A stretch of 64,000 bases of DNA. It comes from a virus. The position numbers and the translations under genes are program-made. The notes beneath the pieces are model-generated. The model was given only the letters and a program-made list of their open reading frames with translations. It was not told where the DNA came from and made no database searches. This document shows positions 41,177-48,745 of this stretch, one piece after another; positions within the stretch are counted from its first letter, which is position 1, and every line of letters starts with the position of its first letter. The stretch lies in IMG/VR virus record IMGVR_UViG_3300037391_000010, positions 62,001 to 126,000 of that record; one strand, written 5' to 3'.

Positions 41177-41189
41177 CTACCAGAGCCTT
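41177..41189 (+). promoter_or_regulatory. CTACC-type upstream motif, site 5
   Basis: CTACCAGAGCCTT just after the previous stop. The region 41190-41290 holds no gene that I can support. Confidence 0.3.
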
Positions 41190-41290
41190 AAACATACCTT
41201 GCTGCCGCTGGCCTTTAATGGGCTGCCCCTTCAGGGTAGAACCGACTGGCACGGTCAGCCATCAAGCGAGACGCTGATTACCTTTCTTAG

Positions 41291-41328
41291 GCGGGAATGG
41301 CCCTCGCTCCATTCCCGCTATTTCTTTG
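41291..41328 (+). terminator. Rho-independent terminator with 10-bp stem
   Basis: GCGGGAATGG (41291-41300) and CCATTCCCGC (41309-41318) form a perfect stem; TATTTCTTT follows. Confidence 0.82.
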
Positions 41329-41361
41329 TAAACTTTTGCCCCCTCCACAGGTTCTATTGGT

Positions 41362-41490
41362 ATGAGGAAATTTTGGAGATGGCTGTTCCCGTCGCGGCGT
41401 CCCGCGACCCTCGCCGAATTGTTGGCGAAAAAGTACCCCACCGACTTCGCTCGCCGTGCAATCCAGTATTTAGATAAGTACAAGGATTGA
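41362..41490 (+). CDS. Small basic protein (42 aa)
   Basis: ATG 41362, stop TGA 41488-41490. MRKFWRWLFPSRRPATLAELL; Arg/Trp-rich start and a helical tail. The stop overlaps the promoter at 41487. Its reality is uncertain. Confidence 0.4.
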   Translation: MRKFWRWLFPSRRPATLAELLAKKYPTDFARRAIQYLDKYKD

Positions 41491-41515
41491 CTTTTTCGAC
41501 TTTCAGTCCTATGAT
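41487..41515 (+). promoter_or_regulatory. Strong sigma70-like promoter
   Basis: TTGACT (41487-41492), exactly 17 nt, TATGAT (41510-41515). It reads toward 41641 and gives a ~120-nt leader that contains a short ORF at 41597 (MSSTL). Confidence 0.8.
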
Positions 41516-41640
41516 CTAGAGAGCGAGCGTAAGTCCTGCAAAGTCCGGTATCGCGGGTGTCGTTCTCAAATTCAATCACCACAGAGGAGCACAGCCATGT
41601 CAAGTACGCTTTAGAAGACCAACCTAAAGGAGTAACTGAC

Positions 41641-42300
41641 ATGACCATCTCAATCTGGCGGAAGATTGATCTCTTCCTCCGTAATCGCCCTATCCCTATC
41701 CCCACTGACATTGCTCGTACTGTGCCTTGGGACCCTGACTTCCTCTACGACAACCCCGACCCATGGTACACGTCCGCTTACTGGACTATCCGCCGTGGAA
41801 TCAAGCACATCCGCGAGTTCCCCGAGAACTCTTACTACGCCATCAAGTGGTTCATTCAACGCGGAGCCCGAGGCTGGGCACCACGCGACACTTGGGGTCT
41901 CGACTCCTACCTCGCTGGCTGGCTGCCACAGGCTCTCCGCTACCTCAAGGAGCACAAGCACGGCGTTCCCATGCAGTGTTTCCCCGAGGGGCCCGAGTAC
42001 ACCAAGGACTGCGGCAACCCCACCGACGAGGCATTCAAGATCGCCGAAGCTCGCTGGGACGAGATCATGGAGAAGATGATCGCCGGATTCGAGGCCAACA
42101 ATCGCATGGATGATTGTCTCTACGAGAAGGAACTCGGCCCCTACCCTAGCCGCCGTCCTAATGGCGTGAGCCAAGAGGCATGGCACAAGGTCAAGGACGA
42201 TCACTTCGTCGCTCTGCGGGCTCTGGAAGCGCGGGATCAGGCTATTTTGGAGGAGGGTCTGGCTTTGTTCGCAAAGCATTTCCAGTCCCTCTGGGACTAA
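41641..42300 (+). CDS. Conserved-type phage protein (219 aa)
   Basis: ATG 41641 behind AAAGGAGTAA. Trp/Tyr-rich helical region WYTSAYWTIRRGIKHIREF, then GARGWAPRDTWGLDSYLAGW, LPQALRYLKEHKHGVP and a charged tail. The G-W-x-x-x-D-x-W-x-L-D..L....L..L pattern is widely seen in phages of actinobacteria and soil bacteria as an unnamed protein. No enzymatic motif. It is the first gene behind the strong promoter. Confidence 0.7.
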   Translation: MTISIWRKIDLFLRNRPIPIPTDIARTVPWDPDFLYDNPDPWYTSAYWTIRRGIKHIREFPENSYYAIKWFIQRGARGWAPRDTWGLDSYLAGWLPQALRYLKEHKHGVPMQCFPEGPEYTKDCGNPTDEAFKIAEARWDEIMEKMIAGFEANNRMDDCLYEKELGPYPSRRPNGVSQEAWHKVKDDHFVALRALEARDQAILEEGLALFAKHFQSLWD

Positions 42301-42309
42301 GGGGGAGCC

Positions 42310-42510
42310 ATGGGATCAGGCAACGCACACGCTAATCGCCACGGGCATCGTCCTGACTGTATCTTCTGCTCCATGCGTCCTAAGGAAGCACGCCGCAAGA
42401 AGGTTTACCGCAACTCATGCCACGGCTCCCGTGCCTCCAAAGGCAACGTGAGCGGTATTAAGAAGAAGAACAAAAAGGGCACGGAGGTAAAGAAGAATGC
42501 TCGGCTATAG
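42310..42510 (+). CDS. Small Lys/Arg-rich protein with CIFC (66 aa)
   Basis: ATG behind AGGGGGAG. HANRHGHRPDCIFCSM, and later NSCHGS, suggest zinc; the tail is basic (KKKNKKGTEVKKNA). Stop TAG. Nucleic-acid binding is plausible. Confidence 0.5.
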   Translation: MGSGNAHANRHGHRPDCIFCSMRPKEARRKKVYRNSCHGSRASKGNVSGIKKKNKKGTEVKKNARL

Positions 42511-42781
42511 CAAATACTGGACAGCAGGGTTCTCGGCGTGCCAATGGCACGAGATCACCCATCGCAAACAATACGGCTGGGTTGATTTCAACCTCATCAA
42601 CATCAGGCTGGGGTACGACAACCACAGCCAAGACTGGGAGTTTGAGTTCTACCTATTGGGCGTGCGGTTCTGGCTCATGATCGCCGACCCGTGGGGCACG
42701 CACCCCACAGATGTCGAAGTGGCTCTCGGGGAATTCCTGAAGGACGAACAATGCAATCAAACCCCAAGCGACCAAAAGTAA
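42497..42781 (+). CDS. Hypothetical protein (94 aa)
   Basis: ATG behind a perfect GGAGGT and overlapping the previous gene by 14 nt. Aromatic, beta-rich (YGWVDFNLINIRLGYDN, FEFYLLGVRFWLM). Family not recognised. Confidence 0.6.
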   Translation: MLGYSKYWTAGFSACQWHEITHRKQYGWVDFNLINIRLGYDNHSQDWEFEFYLLGVRFWLMIADPWGTHPTDVEVALGEFLKDEQCNQTPSDQK

Positions 42782-42864
42782 TTCGGCGGGGGTGCCCGTG
42801 CTGCGGCACCTATCACCGTGTTATCATCAACCCACAGGGAAAGAAAATGAAGGGGAAACACTAA
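42751..42864 (+). CDS. Very small zinc-type protein (37 aa)
   Basis: ATG 42751, stop TAA 42862-42864 (TAATG with the next gene). RRGCPCCGTYHRVII carries a CxCC. The frame overlaps the previous gene by 31 nt; coupling supports it. Confidence 0.45.
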   Translation: MQSNPKRPKVIRRGCPCCGTYHRVIINPQGKKMKGKH

Positions 42865-43463
42865 TGAAGAAACGCTATCACACACTCGGAAACGCTCACG
42901 ACGCTTGGTGGTTCCTGTACTACCACCCGAAACTCCAACTCCGCGAACGAGTAGAGATCGAGCCCAAAGACGCCGACAAGCGGGAAGCCGAGGGCTACAT
43001 CATCACCCGCGATACGGGCGGCAAGTGCTACAAGGAGTATCGGCACACCTTCCGCCATGCTGTCGCTCACAATCTCGACATCCATTACACCTACGTGAAC
43101 GACAAAGGTCGCATCGACGACGATGGCAAGAAGAACGTGAACGTCGAGTGCTGGCTGGAGTTCGGCCCCGAGGAATACATGTACTGGTACGGCACCGATG
43201 GCAACAACGACTGGGACACCGAGACCGCTCGCATGAATACCCACGATCCTCGGCTAGACTGCGGTGGGGTGAGCTTCGATGAGGCTCTGGTACGGCTTGC
43301 CAAGCTGGTGCGGAAGCATTATGGGGACTACAATCCCGATAAGCCCCGCCGTTGTCCCCGCACCGATAAAGCGTGTGTGGAATGTCGCGAGTTGCGACGG
43401 TGGATGAAGAAACAGGGATTGGAAGGCAAAAAGAAGAAACCTGTGGTATCATTGCTTGGATGA
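42864..43463 (+). CDS. Hypothetical protein (199 aa)
   Basis: ATG 42864 in a TAATG overlap (MKKRYHTLGN). HDAWWFLYYHP, RHTFRHAVAHNLDIHYTYVN, and an acidic stretch VECWLEFGPEEYMYWYGTDG. His/Tyr-rich and likely globular. The tail has CPRTDKACVECREL, a possible metal site. Unrecognised; the 3' end overlaps the next gene by 4 nt. Confidence 0.65.
   Translation: MKKRYHTLGNAHDAWWFLYYHPKLQLRERVEIEPKDADKREAEGYIITRDTGGKCYKEYRHTFRHAVAHNLDIHYTYVNDKGRIDDDGKKNVNVECWLEFGPEEYMYWYGTDGNNDWDTETARMNTHDPRLDCGGVSFDEALVRLAKLVRKHYGDYNPDKPRRCPRTDKACVECRELRRWMKKQGLEGKKKKPVVSLLG
43444..43452 (+). promoter_or_regulatory. Extended -10 (TGGTATCAT), start codon 7 nt downstream
   Basis: It lies within the end of the preceding gene; the ATG of the next gene is at 43460. 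TTGGAA lies about 22 nt upstream of the hexamer, too far for a good -35. Confidence 0.55.
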
Positions 43464-43684
43464 GACGCCCAGCCGCAGCCATCGGTTATGTTCTTTCCGC
43501 CGTGCTGGTCTGGTGTGTGCTCTGGATGGTAGCTGTGCTGGTGCGAGCAATCTTCGCCCCGCCCCATCTACCGAAGCACCGCGTCACATGGCTGGTTTGG
43601 AAGAACGCGAAGGACGCCAAACACGACCCCGATTGCTACCCCGACACTTTAGGACCAGATACGATGGCGGTGCCCTGCAAATGA
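43460..43684 (+). CDS. Small membrane protein, leaderless-type start (74 aa)
   Basis: I choose ATG 43460 from its position behind the extended -10. One membrane segment (YVLSAVLVWCVLWMVAVLV) is followed by a Lys/Pro-rich cytoplasmic or outer part. It overlaps the next gene by ATGA. Role unknown. Confidence 0.6.
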   Translation: MRRPAAAIGYVLSAVLVWCVLWMVAVLVRAIFAPPHLPKHRVTWLVWKNAKDAKHDPDCYPDTLGPDTMAVPCK

Positions 43685-43929
43685 AAAAGCAAGCACAAAT
43701 GGCGATGTGGTTCCTGATCTTGGTGCATTTCAGCCTCCACCATTACCCCAACTTTAAGCATCGCGAGAGCCTCTACAGGAGGGCGGGCGTCACGTCCTAT
43801 CAAGTCTGCGGCGTTGACACCGAGTTGGTTCAGGTCCCCAACAAGCAAGTTTGGAAGGCTCTTGCTACGCTGAAACACGACAAGGCCGTGGAGAGCGCGG
43901 GAGTGAGTATCGAGGGAACCTGCAAATGA
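43681..43929 (+). CDS. Hypothetical protein (82 aa)
   Basis: ATGA overlaps on both sides. N-terminal hydrophobic run (MAMWFLILVHFSLHHY) that could be a signal anchor, then a mixed Cys/Lys tail. Unrecognised. Confidence 0.55.
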   Translation: MKKQAQMAMWFLILVHFSLHHYPNFKHRESLYRRAGVTSYQVCGVDTELVQVPNKQVWKALATLKHDKAVESAGVSIEGTCK

Positions 43930-44114
43930 TGTTCGAGACCAAGGGGTTCCCCATCGTACCGTACATTCTTCATTCGTCGGAACCGCTGAAGGTTGGGTAC
44001 GTTTTCTTTGAATACTGGACTGGCGGGCCTTACAAAGTCAAGAAGGTCACTAAGTACAAAAGAGTGTTTAACGGGTGCCGCATCGACGGAACCGTAACGG
44101 TTGAGCGTGCATGA
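43926..44114 (+). CDS. Small hypothetical protein (62 aa)
   Basis: ATGA start and stop overlaps. Aromatic beta-type sequence (GYVFFEYWTGGPYKVKKVTKY) ending GTVTVERA. No family recognised. Confidence 0.5.
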   Translation: MMFETKGFPIVPYILHSSEPLKVGYVFFEYWTGGPYKVKKVTKYKRVFNGCRIDGTVTVERA

Positions 44115-44512
44115 TCGGCTACCATTACACGAGTGCCGAGAACTACGAGAAAATCAGAACCGAGGGCTTGGCCCCGTACTGGATCAAGAAGAAAGACCTT
44201 GAGGCTTATTTTGAAGGCGGCATCCACGGCATCTGGCTGTGGAAGAACGACCTCTCAGGCAACGATCATCTTGGCTCAGTGCTGTGGCAACTCATGACCA
44301 AAGCCAGCACGAATATTGTGAAGTTGCGGGTGGAATACGAAGAGGCAGATCAGTACGTCAAGCACGGCTCCCCCGTGGAAATTCTGCATGGCGGCAGGTT
44401 GGGCGTGTGGCACTATCATGATCGTGTGCCAGCCGTCGTCATCGGGAAGCCCATCCCACCCGAGAGGATTGCGGTGATCGCCAAATACGATCTCCGCGCT
44501 GTGGTATCATAG
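44111..44512 (+). CDS. Stand-alone ADP-ribosyltransferase-like protein (133 aa)
   Basis: ATGA start. GYHYTSAENYEKIRTEGL is an ART-type start (H-Y-T, then helix and G-L), and GIWLWKNDL corresponds to the Tyr/Leu strand; VVIGKPIPPERIAVI closes the fold. Such short 'YHxTS...GL...GIxL' proteins are ART-superfamily members in phages and toxins. It lies 6 kb before the giant ART protein. Catalytic Glu not certain, so substrate and activity are unknown. Stop TAG. Confidence 0.62.
   Translation: MIGYHYTSAENYEKIRTEGLAPYWIKKKDLEAYFEGGIHGIWLWKNDLSGNDHLGSVLWQLMTKASTNIVKLRVEYEEADQYVKHGSPVEILHGGRLGVWHYHDRVPAVVIGKPIPPERIAVIAKYDLRAVVS
44502..44510 (+). promoter_or_regulatory. Extended -10 (TGGTATCAT), start codon 5 nt downstream
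   Basis: TGGTATCAT ends at 44510; the ATG is at 44516. No -35 is visible. Confidence 0.55.
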
Positions 44513-44515
44513 AGT

Positions 44516-44701
44516 ATGGCAAAACCTACCCCATCCGAGGAGTTGATCGAAGGACTGGCGCTGATCTTCATCTTCGTCGTATTCGGTCTCCTCTTTTTGG
44601 TTGCCGCCGCCATTATTCTCGTCAGCAGTCCGATTTCGTGCGTGGTCGCAGCCTTCTGTGCATACGTGCTCTGGGCAGCCGACAAGGGGAAACTATTTTG
44701 A
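44516..44701 (+). CDS. Small two-span membrane protein, leaderless-type start (61 aa)
   Basis: ATG 44516, stop TGA 44699-44701. Two membrane segments (LALIFIFVVFGLLFLVAAAIILV and CVVAAFCAYVLWAA) with little else. The start lies on the expected +1 of the promoter. Ends in TGATG with the next gene. Confidence 0.6.
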   Translation: MAKPTPSEELIEGLALIFIFVVFGLLFLVAAAIILVSSPISCVVAAFCAYVLWAADKGKLF

Positions 44702-45222
44702 TGGACACGTTTCTGGAAACCTACAGTTGTTTCAACCGTCTCTTGGCCGAGTACCGTGAGCACAAGAAGCTCATCGTCGCAGTCGATTTCGACGACACCG
44801 TGTTCGACTATCATCAGAAGGGCAGGACTTACGAGTACATCATCGCCCTGCTTAGACGGTGCCAGAAGCACGGATTTTGGATCGTGCTTTTCACGGCGTG
44901 CTCCCCTGACAAAGCAGAATCACAGAAGGCATACCTTGCGATGCGAGGCATCGAAGTCCACTCCGTGAACAAAAACCCCGTCGATCTGCCGTTCGGAAAC
45001 GACGGGAAGATTTACTTCAACATCCTGCTGGACGACCGAGCGGGGCTGGGGCAAGCTGCCGAGATTCTGCATCAGGTGCTTGACGAAATTGAATACGACG
45101 GCGATCAGCCGTGGAAGAAAGCGAACGGCAGCGGAGAACTTCCGGGCGACATCTGTTGCCTCCGTGCTACTGGCGGCGTATGCTACGAGCACAATCCATT
45201 TAACTATCGGGGGAAAGCATGA
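44701..45222 (+). CDS. HAD-like phosphatase (173 aa)
   Basis: TGATG start. VAVDFDDTVF (residues 26-35) is the HAD motif I (DxDxT-like), IVLFTACS is motif II, and NILLDDRAGL is motif III/IV. Small phage HADs dephosphorylate nucleotides or sugars. No cap domain is seen. Within the leaderless block it is coupled to its neighbours by 4-nt overlaps. Substrate unknown. Confidence 0.8.
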   Translation: MDTFLETYSCFNRLLAEYREHKKLIVAVDFDDTVFDYHQKGRTYEYIIALLRRCQKHGFWIVLFTACSPDKAESQKAYLAMRGIEVHSVNKNPVDLPFGNDGKIYFNILLDDRAGLGQAAEILHQVLDEIEYDGDQPWKKANGSGELPGDICCLRATGGVCYEHNPFNYRGKA

Positions 45223-45392
45223 ACTCAATGCCATTCAAAACCTTCACGCTGCGTGCGTATGTGGTCGATGACCATTACGACGAACCTCGCAAGCGAATGA
45301 GCCTCGAAGCCGCCTTTCGTGCGTGGCTGAAAAACCAGAAGTTCAAGATCGAGACAATCGAAGTCGTCGAAGTTCAGCGGGGTATGAAATGA
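45219..45392 (+). CDS. Small hypothetical protein (57 aa)
   Basis: ATG 45219, stop TGA 45390-45392, both in ATGA overlaps. Arg/Lys-rich (RKRMSLEAAFRAWLKNQKF) and strand-helix-strand. Unknown. Confidence 0.55.
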   Translation: MNSMPFKTFTLRAYVVDDHYDEPRKRMSLEAAFRAWLKNQKFKIETIEVVEVQRGMK

Positions 45393-45841
45393 CGATGCGG
45401 TTAGTCAGGATTGAGAACATGGATGAAGTGCTCGTCACCTTCACCGATGAGGACGGCAGGGAAGGACTCAAGATCGTCCATCCCACGGAGCTTCATGGCT
45501 ACACGCTCACCCCGCCAGAGCCGCTTGACCCCAAGGTCATCAAGCGAGTGGAGGAGTGGGAGAAGGAGTGCGGGCCGTTACCTAAGCCGCCCGCTGGCAT
45601 GTTCCCATGGCGAGAACCCGTGGTTGTCGAGACCCCTAAGCGGTCTGGTGTCGAAGTGGATGAAAGGGGATTCTACCTCATCGACGGACTGTATGTGCCA
45701 GACACGGAGGCGGGTCGCCTGAGGCTCCAGTATGCACTGATGAACGAGAGGATGAACCATGAGAACGAAAGTATTCAAGGTCGAAGTGCTGATTGTGAAC
45801 CACGACAACCTGACGATGAACGAGATCGCGGAAACTCTTGA
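45389..45841 (+). CDS. Hypothetical protein (150 aa)
   Basis: ATG 45389 (MTMRLVRIEN) in an ATGA overlap. Beta start (VLVTFTDEDGREGLKIVHP), Pro-rich middle and RGFYLIDGLYVPDTEAG near the end. It overlaps the following gene by 83 nt in another frame. Unrecognised. Confidence 0.5.
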   Translation: MTMRLVRIENMDEVLVTFTDEDGREGLKIVHPTELHGYTLTPPEPLDPKVIKRVEEWEKECGPLPKPPAGMFPWREPVVVETPKRSGVEVDERGFYLIDGLYVPDTEAGRLRLQYALMNERMNHENESIQGRSADCEPRQPDDERDRGNS

Positions 45842-45989
45842 GAACGCGAACTACCCCAACGACTGCATCAACCCTCAGGTCATGGAGATCACGTCCCGCG
45901 AGGTCGAGTGGAGCGACGAGCATCCGCTGAACAAGCACTCGACTCAAAAGGACGCCTACATCAAACTCTTCGGCTACCCAACCGTCTAA
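45759..45989 (+). CDS. Small hypothetical protein (76 aa)
   Basis: ATG behind AGGATG. FKVEVLIVNHDNLTMNEIAETLENANY then PQVMEITSREVEW resembles small phage proteins with a strand-helix-strand and W tail. Function unknown. It overlaps the previous frame by 83 nt. Confidence 0.6.
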   Translation: MRTKVFKVEVLIVNHDNLTMNEIAETLENANYPNDCINPQVMEITSREVEWSDEHPLNKHSTQKDAYIKLFGYPTV

Positions 45990-46035
45990 CCCCCAGAAAA
46001 CACGGGGCTAAAACCTATAGTTCAGCCTCTATTTT

Positions 46036-46045
46036 TGGGTATAAT
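46036..46045 (+). promoter_or_regulatory. -10 element TATAAT, start codon 6 nt downstream
   Basis: TGGGTATAAT ends at 46045 and the ATG is at 46052. The TG is two bases, not one, from TATAAT. The -35 is weak. Confidence 0.65.
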
Positions 46046-46051
46046 AGGGGT

Positions 46052-46324
46052 ATGATTCCCTGTTGCCAAATCTGCGGAAGCAAGCGCACGGCGGATGCCA
46101 AGCAGCCCAACCTCTGCTACTACATGTGCTACTGGCTGCTCGAAGGCTGGCTCGGTTGGAACGCCCGCACGAACAAAGTTGCCATCAGGGATCAACGTGC
46201 CCTCCCATTCGTACCAGATGGACTCTCCTACCGTAAGGCCATCGCCAAGGCCCGCTCGCTCGGCTGGCGTGGCCGCGAAAATAAAATCGGAACCTTTTTG
46301 ACTACCGCCGCGCATCCGTGGTAA
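46052..46324 (+). CDS. Cys-rich small protein, leaderless-type start (90 aa)
   Basis: ATG 46052. CCQICGSKRT, then CYYMCYWL give a two-Cys-pair zinc site, followed by a basic tail (RKAIAKARSLGWRGR). It resembles phage zinc-finger regulators of unknown function. A TTGACT promoter for the next gene sits in its last codons. Confidence 0.6.
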   Translation: MIPCCQICGSKRTADAKQPNLCYYMCYWLLEGWLGWNARTNKVAIRDQRALPFVPDGLSYRKAIAKARSLGWRGRENKIGTFLTTAAHPW

Positions 46325-46327
46325 CAT
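46298..46327 (+). promoter_or_regulatory. Promoter TTGACT-18-TAACAT, start codon 6 nt downstream
   Basis: -35 at 46298-46303, -10 at 46322-46327 and ATG at 46334. Confidence 0.7.
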
Positions 46328-46333
46328 GGGGGC

Positions 46334-46537
46334 ATGAGAACCTTCACACTGAACGATACGCAGGTAGAGCAATACTCCGCTTGGCAAGAGGAACACCGAA
46401 AGACTTGTAAGGTTGTGCCCGACTTCTCAGGCGCACATTGCAAGATCATCTTTGTCCCGAGTGGTCTCGGGGACAGCGCCACGGTTGAGTGCTTCTGCGG
46501 CGAGAAAAAGTATCTGGACGACGGAGTGGAACTCTGA
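46334..46537 (+). CDS. Small hypothetical protein, leaderless-type start (67 aa)
   Basis: ATG 46334. Helix (NDTQVEQYSAWQEEHRKTCK), strand KIIFVPSGLGDS and CFCGEKK knuckle. TGATGA with the next gene. Unknown. Confidence 0.6.
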   Translation: MRTFTLNDTQVEQYSAWQEEHRKTCKVVPDFSGAHCKIIFVPSGLGDSATVECFCGEKKYLDDGVEL

Positions 46538-46767
46538 TGACGAAGCTTCCTAGCAAAGAGTTCTGCGATAACGTCAGGGCGATGAGCGATGAAGACTTGC
46601 TGCGCCAGTACGATACCTATAACGCTCAGATGGACAGCCTCACAGCAGAACGCCAACGATGTTGGGATCGTTTCATGGAGATCAACGAGATTCAGGATGT
46701 GGTGGGCGGCGAATTCCAGATGGTGAGCATCGAAGCCCGTATGAACCGCAAGCTTAAAGTTTCTTAG
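46537..46767 (+). CDS. Small helical protein (76 aa)
   Basis: ATG 46537 in a TGATG overlap. Charged coiled helix (MSDEDLLRQYDTYNAQMDSL); stop TAG. The last 14 nt overlap the convergent acetyltransferase gene. Unknown. Confidence 0.55.
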   Translation: MTKLPSKEFCDNVRAMSDEDLLRQYDTYNAQMDSLTAERQRCWDRFMEINEIQDVVGGEFQMVSIEARMNRKLKVS

Positions 46768-47197
46768 CCATCGTCAGAGCGTGGTAGTGGAGTTTGTAGT
46801 AGTGGCGACGGAATGCAGTCACCCGATAGCCTAGCTTGAAGTACAACACCTGCGCCGGGTTCTCGACGCTGACCTCCAGCTTGATCTCAGTAAGGCCGCG
46901 CTTCTTTGCCGCCGCCTCGTACAAGCCAATGAGTTTAGTCGCTATGCCCTTGCCGCGTGCCTTGGAGGAAACGTCCACGGTGTCGATGTACCCCTTGCCG
47001 AATTCTTTATCCGCCAGCAGGAAGCCTAGTATCTTGTCGTTCTCTGCGGCGACCCAAACGTTGTTTTTCTTGGCGGCATCAAGGAGGGATTTATTGAAAA
47101 CGGTTTGGCTCCAGAGAAAGGGTGCTTGGAAGCACCCCTTTTCTATTTCGTACAGGGAAGGAAGTTCTTCGGCATCGAGGCTATTGCGAAAGGTCAT
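46754..47197 (-). CDS. GNAT acetyltransferase (RimI-like)
   Basis: 147 aa. ILGFLLADKEFGKGYIDTVDV then SSKARGKGIATKLI is the acetyl-CoA-binding GNAT motif A (R-x-x-G-x-G/A), with YEAAAKKRG and a C-terminal YFKLGYRVTAFRRHYY tail, which is RimI-like. It acetylates an unknown amine, protein N-termini or small molecules. On the minus strand TGATACACT ends 8 nt before the start, another -10-like arrangement, and GAGG lies close to the ATG. Confidence 0.85.
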   Translation of the reverse strand: MTFRNSLDAEELPSLYEIEKGCFQAPFLWSQTVFNKSLLDAAKKNNVWVAAENDKILGFLLADKEFGKGYIDTVDVSSKARGKGIATKLIGLYEAAAKKRGLTEIKLEVSVENPAQVLYFKLGYRVTAFRRHYYKLHYHALTMAKKL

Positions 47198-47221
47198 GTA
47201 GCCTCAGTGTATCACGTTTTG

Positions 47222-48457
47222 TTAGTCGAGGAAGATCGGCGTTGCCATCGTCTTCGAGTTGAACTTCTTGTTGATGAGGAAGAACGCCTGTGTGGGCTTC
47301 TCGAATGCAGCGCCGATGTTGTTAGCGAAGGCGTTGTAACCAATCAAGCTGCCGTTTGTGACGAACGTTCCGCTGTCGATGTACTGGTGGAAGTGACCGA
47401 ACAGGTCGAGATTCGGCGTCCGTGCATTGTTGATGTTCCAGTTGGCGATCTTTTTGTTGACGGGAATTGTGATACCGCCCACACCGCCGCCACTCTTGAT
47501 GGCGTGGCCGTGATGAGTACGAAGGCGATAAGCCCCGCCGAAGAAGTCGTGCGTGCTGTGATAGCCGTCCGCAATGCACCATTCGATGCGGCGGGCGTAC
47601 TTCGAGTCGCTATCCAGAATCATCTTCATTTCGCGGTACATCAAGCGTTCCCACGAGTTAGCGGGCTCGGTCTTCTGACGCTGTTTTGCCGTGCTGCGAC
47701 CATGATTACCCGTGTGGCAAGCGATTTTGAGGAGTGTGTCTTTCTTGAGGTTATCGAGAGCGAACTTGATGCCGTTGATGAGGCGTTCCTGCACCCACCA
47801 GATCGCATCGCCCGGACCAAGTTGGTTGCTTTCAGCCACGTCCTCGTGAATGGTGTTGGTGATAAAGTCACCCAGCAAGGCCAGAAAAACGACGGGGATG
47901 TTAGTGTCTTTCTGCATGATGTCTGTCAGCCGCATCATGTTCTGCCAGTATTTCTCAATGCGCTTGTGGGCGACACCCAGATTGAACACGTTGCGACCTT
48001 CGATATCGTTGTAATCGACCGTCTCTTCGACGTGCCAATCGCTTGCAGCCCACACTGCGACTGATTCGCTTGTGCCACTGACGACCTTCGGTAGGAATGA
48101 AAGGTGCTGTGGCGTTTTAGTGCGAAGGTCCTGCAATACAGCCAGCGTTTCCTCGGCGCGTTCGGCGCGGTGGATTGCTGCGTCGTACTTGGCTTTCAGA
48201 TTGGTCTTGCGGTCGCGGACTTTCTCGATCTCAAGTTCGACTTGCTTGTCGGGTGATGGCTTTGCGATCTTGGAAACCACTTTTGCTTCGGCCAGAAATG
48301 CTTGGAAGGTCGGCCAGTAAAGATTCCATCCGTCCTTGAACTCGCTTTTGTTACGGAAAAAATCACGTGTGAGTTCGTCTGTTTGAGTTGCTAGGCGCTG
48401 GGCTTCAGCGATGAGGGTTTGCTTCGAAACTTTCTTTGAATCTTTTTTCTTAGCCAA
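47222..48457 (-). CDS. Calcineurin-like metallophosphoesterase
   Basis: I choose the TTG at 48457-48455 because GGAGGA lies in front of it; an ATG at 48484 lacks a ribosome site (411 versus 420 aa). After an N-terminal ~120 residue coiled region the metal motifs are in order: ASDWH (~138-142), LLGDF (~195-198), TGNHG (~249-253) and FGHFHQY near 355. Such enzymes hydrolyse phosphodiesters or cyclic nucleotides; in phages they can degrade signalling nucleotides. The gene faces the divergent alarmone gene. Confidence 0.85.
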   Translation of the reverse strand: MAKKKDSKKVSKQTLIAEAQRLATQTDELTRDFFRNKSEFKDGWNLYWPTFQAFLAEAKVVSKIAKPSPDKQVELEIEKVRDRKTNLKAKYDAAIHRAERAEETLAVLQDLRTKTPQHLSFLPKVVSGTSESVAVWAASDWHVEETVDYNDIEGRNVFNLGVAHKRIEKYWQNMMRLTDIMQKDTNIPVVFLALLGDFITNTIHEDVAESNQLGPGDAIWWVQERLINGIKFALDNLKKDTLLKIACHTGNHGRSTAKQRQKTEPANSWERLMYREMKMILDSDSKYARRIEWCIADGYHSTHDFFGGAYRLRTHHGHAIKSGGGVGGITIPVNKKIANWNINNARTPNLDLFGHFHQYIDSGTFVTNGSLIGYNAFANNIGAAFEKPTQAFFLINKKFNSKTMATPIFLD

Positions 48458-48484
48458 GAATGTTTCCTCCGAGAAGAGACTCAT

Positions 48485-48745
48485 CTAAAGCAACACATAG
48501 TTGCTAAAGTGGCCTCTTATCAAACGTAGCGCCAGCGCCAGTGGGATGAGATGGCCTGCCGCGTTTTGGGTGCAGTCTCCCACATTTTGTTAATACCAGT
48601 TCTGACTGACAATTTGCGCGGAAATATTTATTGATAGCCAATGATCGGCGAAACTCCCCGATTTCGGTATCTTCTAGTGAGGGCTGCCGCAGGGTGCGGG
48701 TAACCCATCGGACCCCTCCAAAACCACAGAAAATAGGGCATTTTC
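48485..48745. other. Divergent intergenic region between metallophosphoesterase and alarmone genes
   Basis: About 260 nt without a credible gene. Toward the minus gene, TTGATA and TATGTG lie 18 nt apart and overlap an inverted AGCAAC/GTTGCT. Toward the plus gene no clear promoter stands out; AGGG precedes the GTG start. Regulation of both genes is likely here. Confidence 0.5.

Noticed and set aside
47105-48064. A 319-aa plus-strand frame opposite the metallophosphoesterase
   Set aside because: The minus-strand frame has all four metal motifs in order; the plus frame is its shadow.
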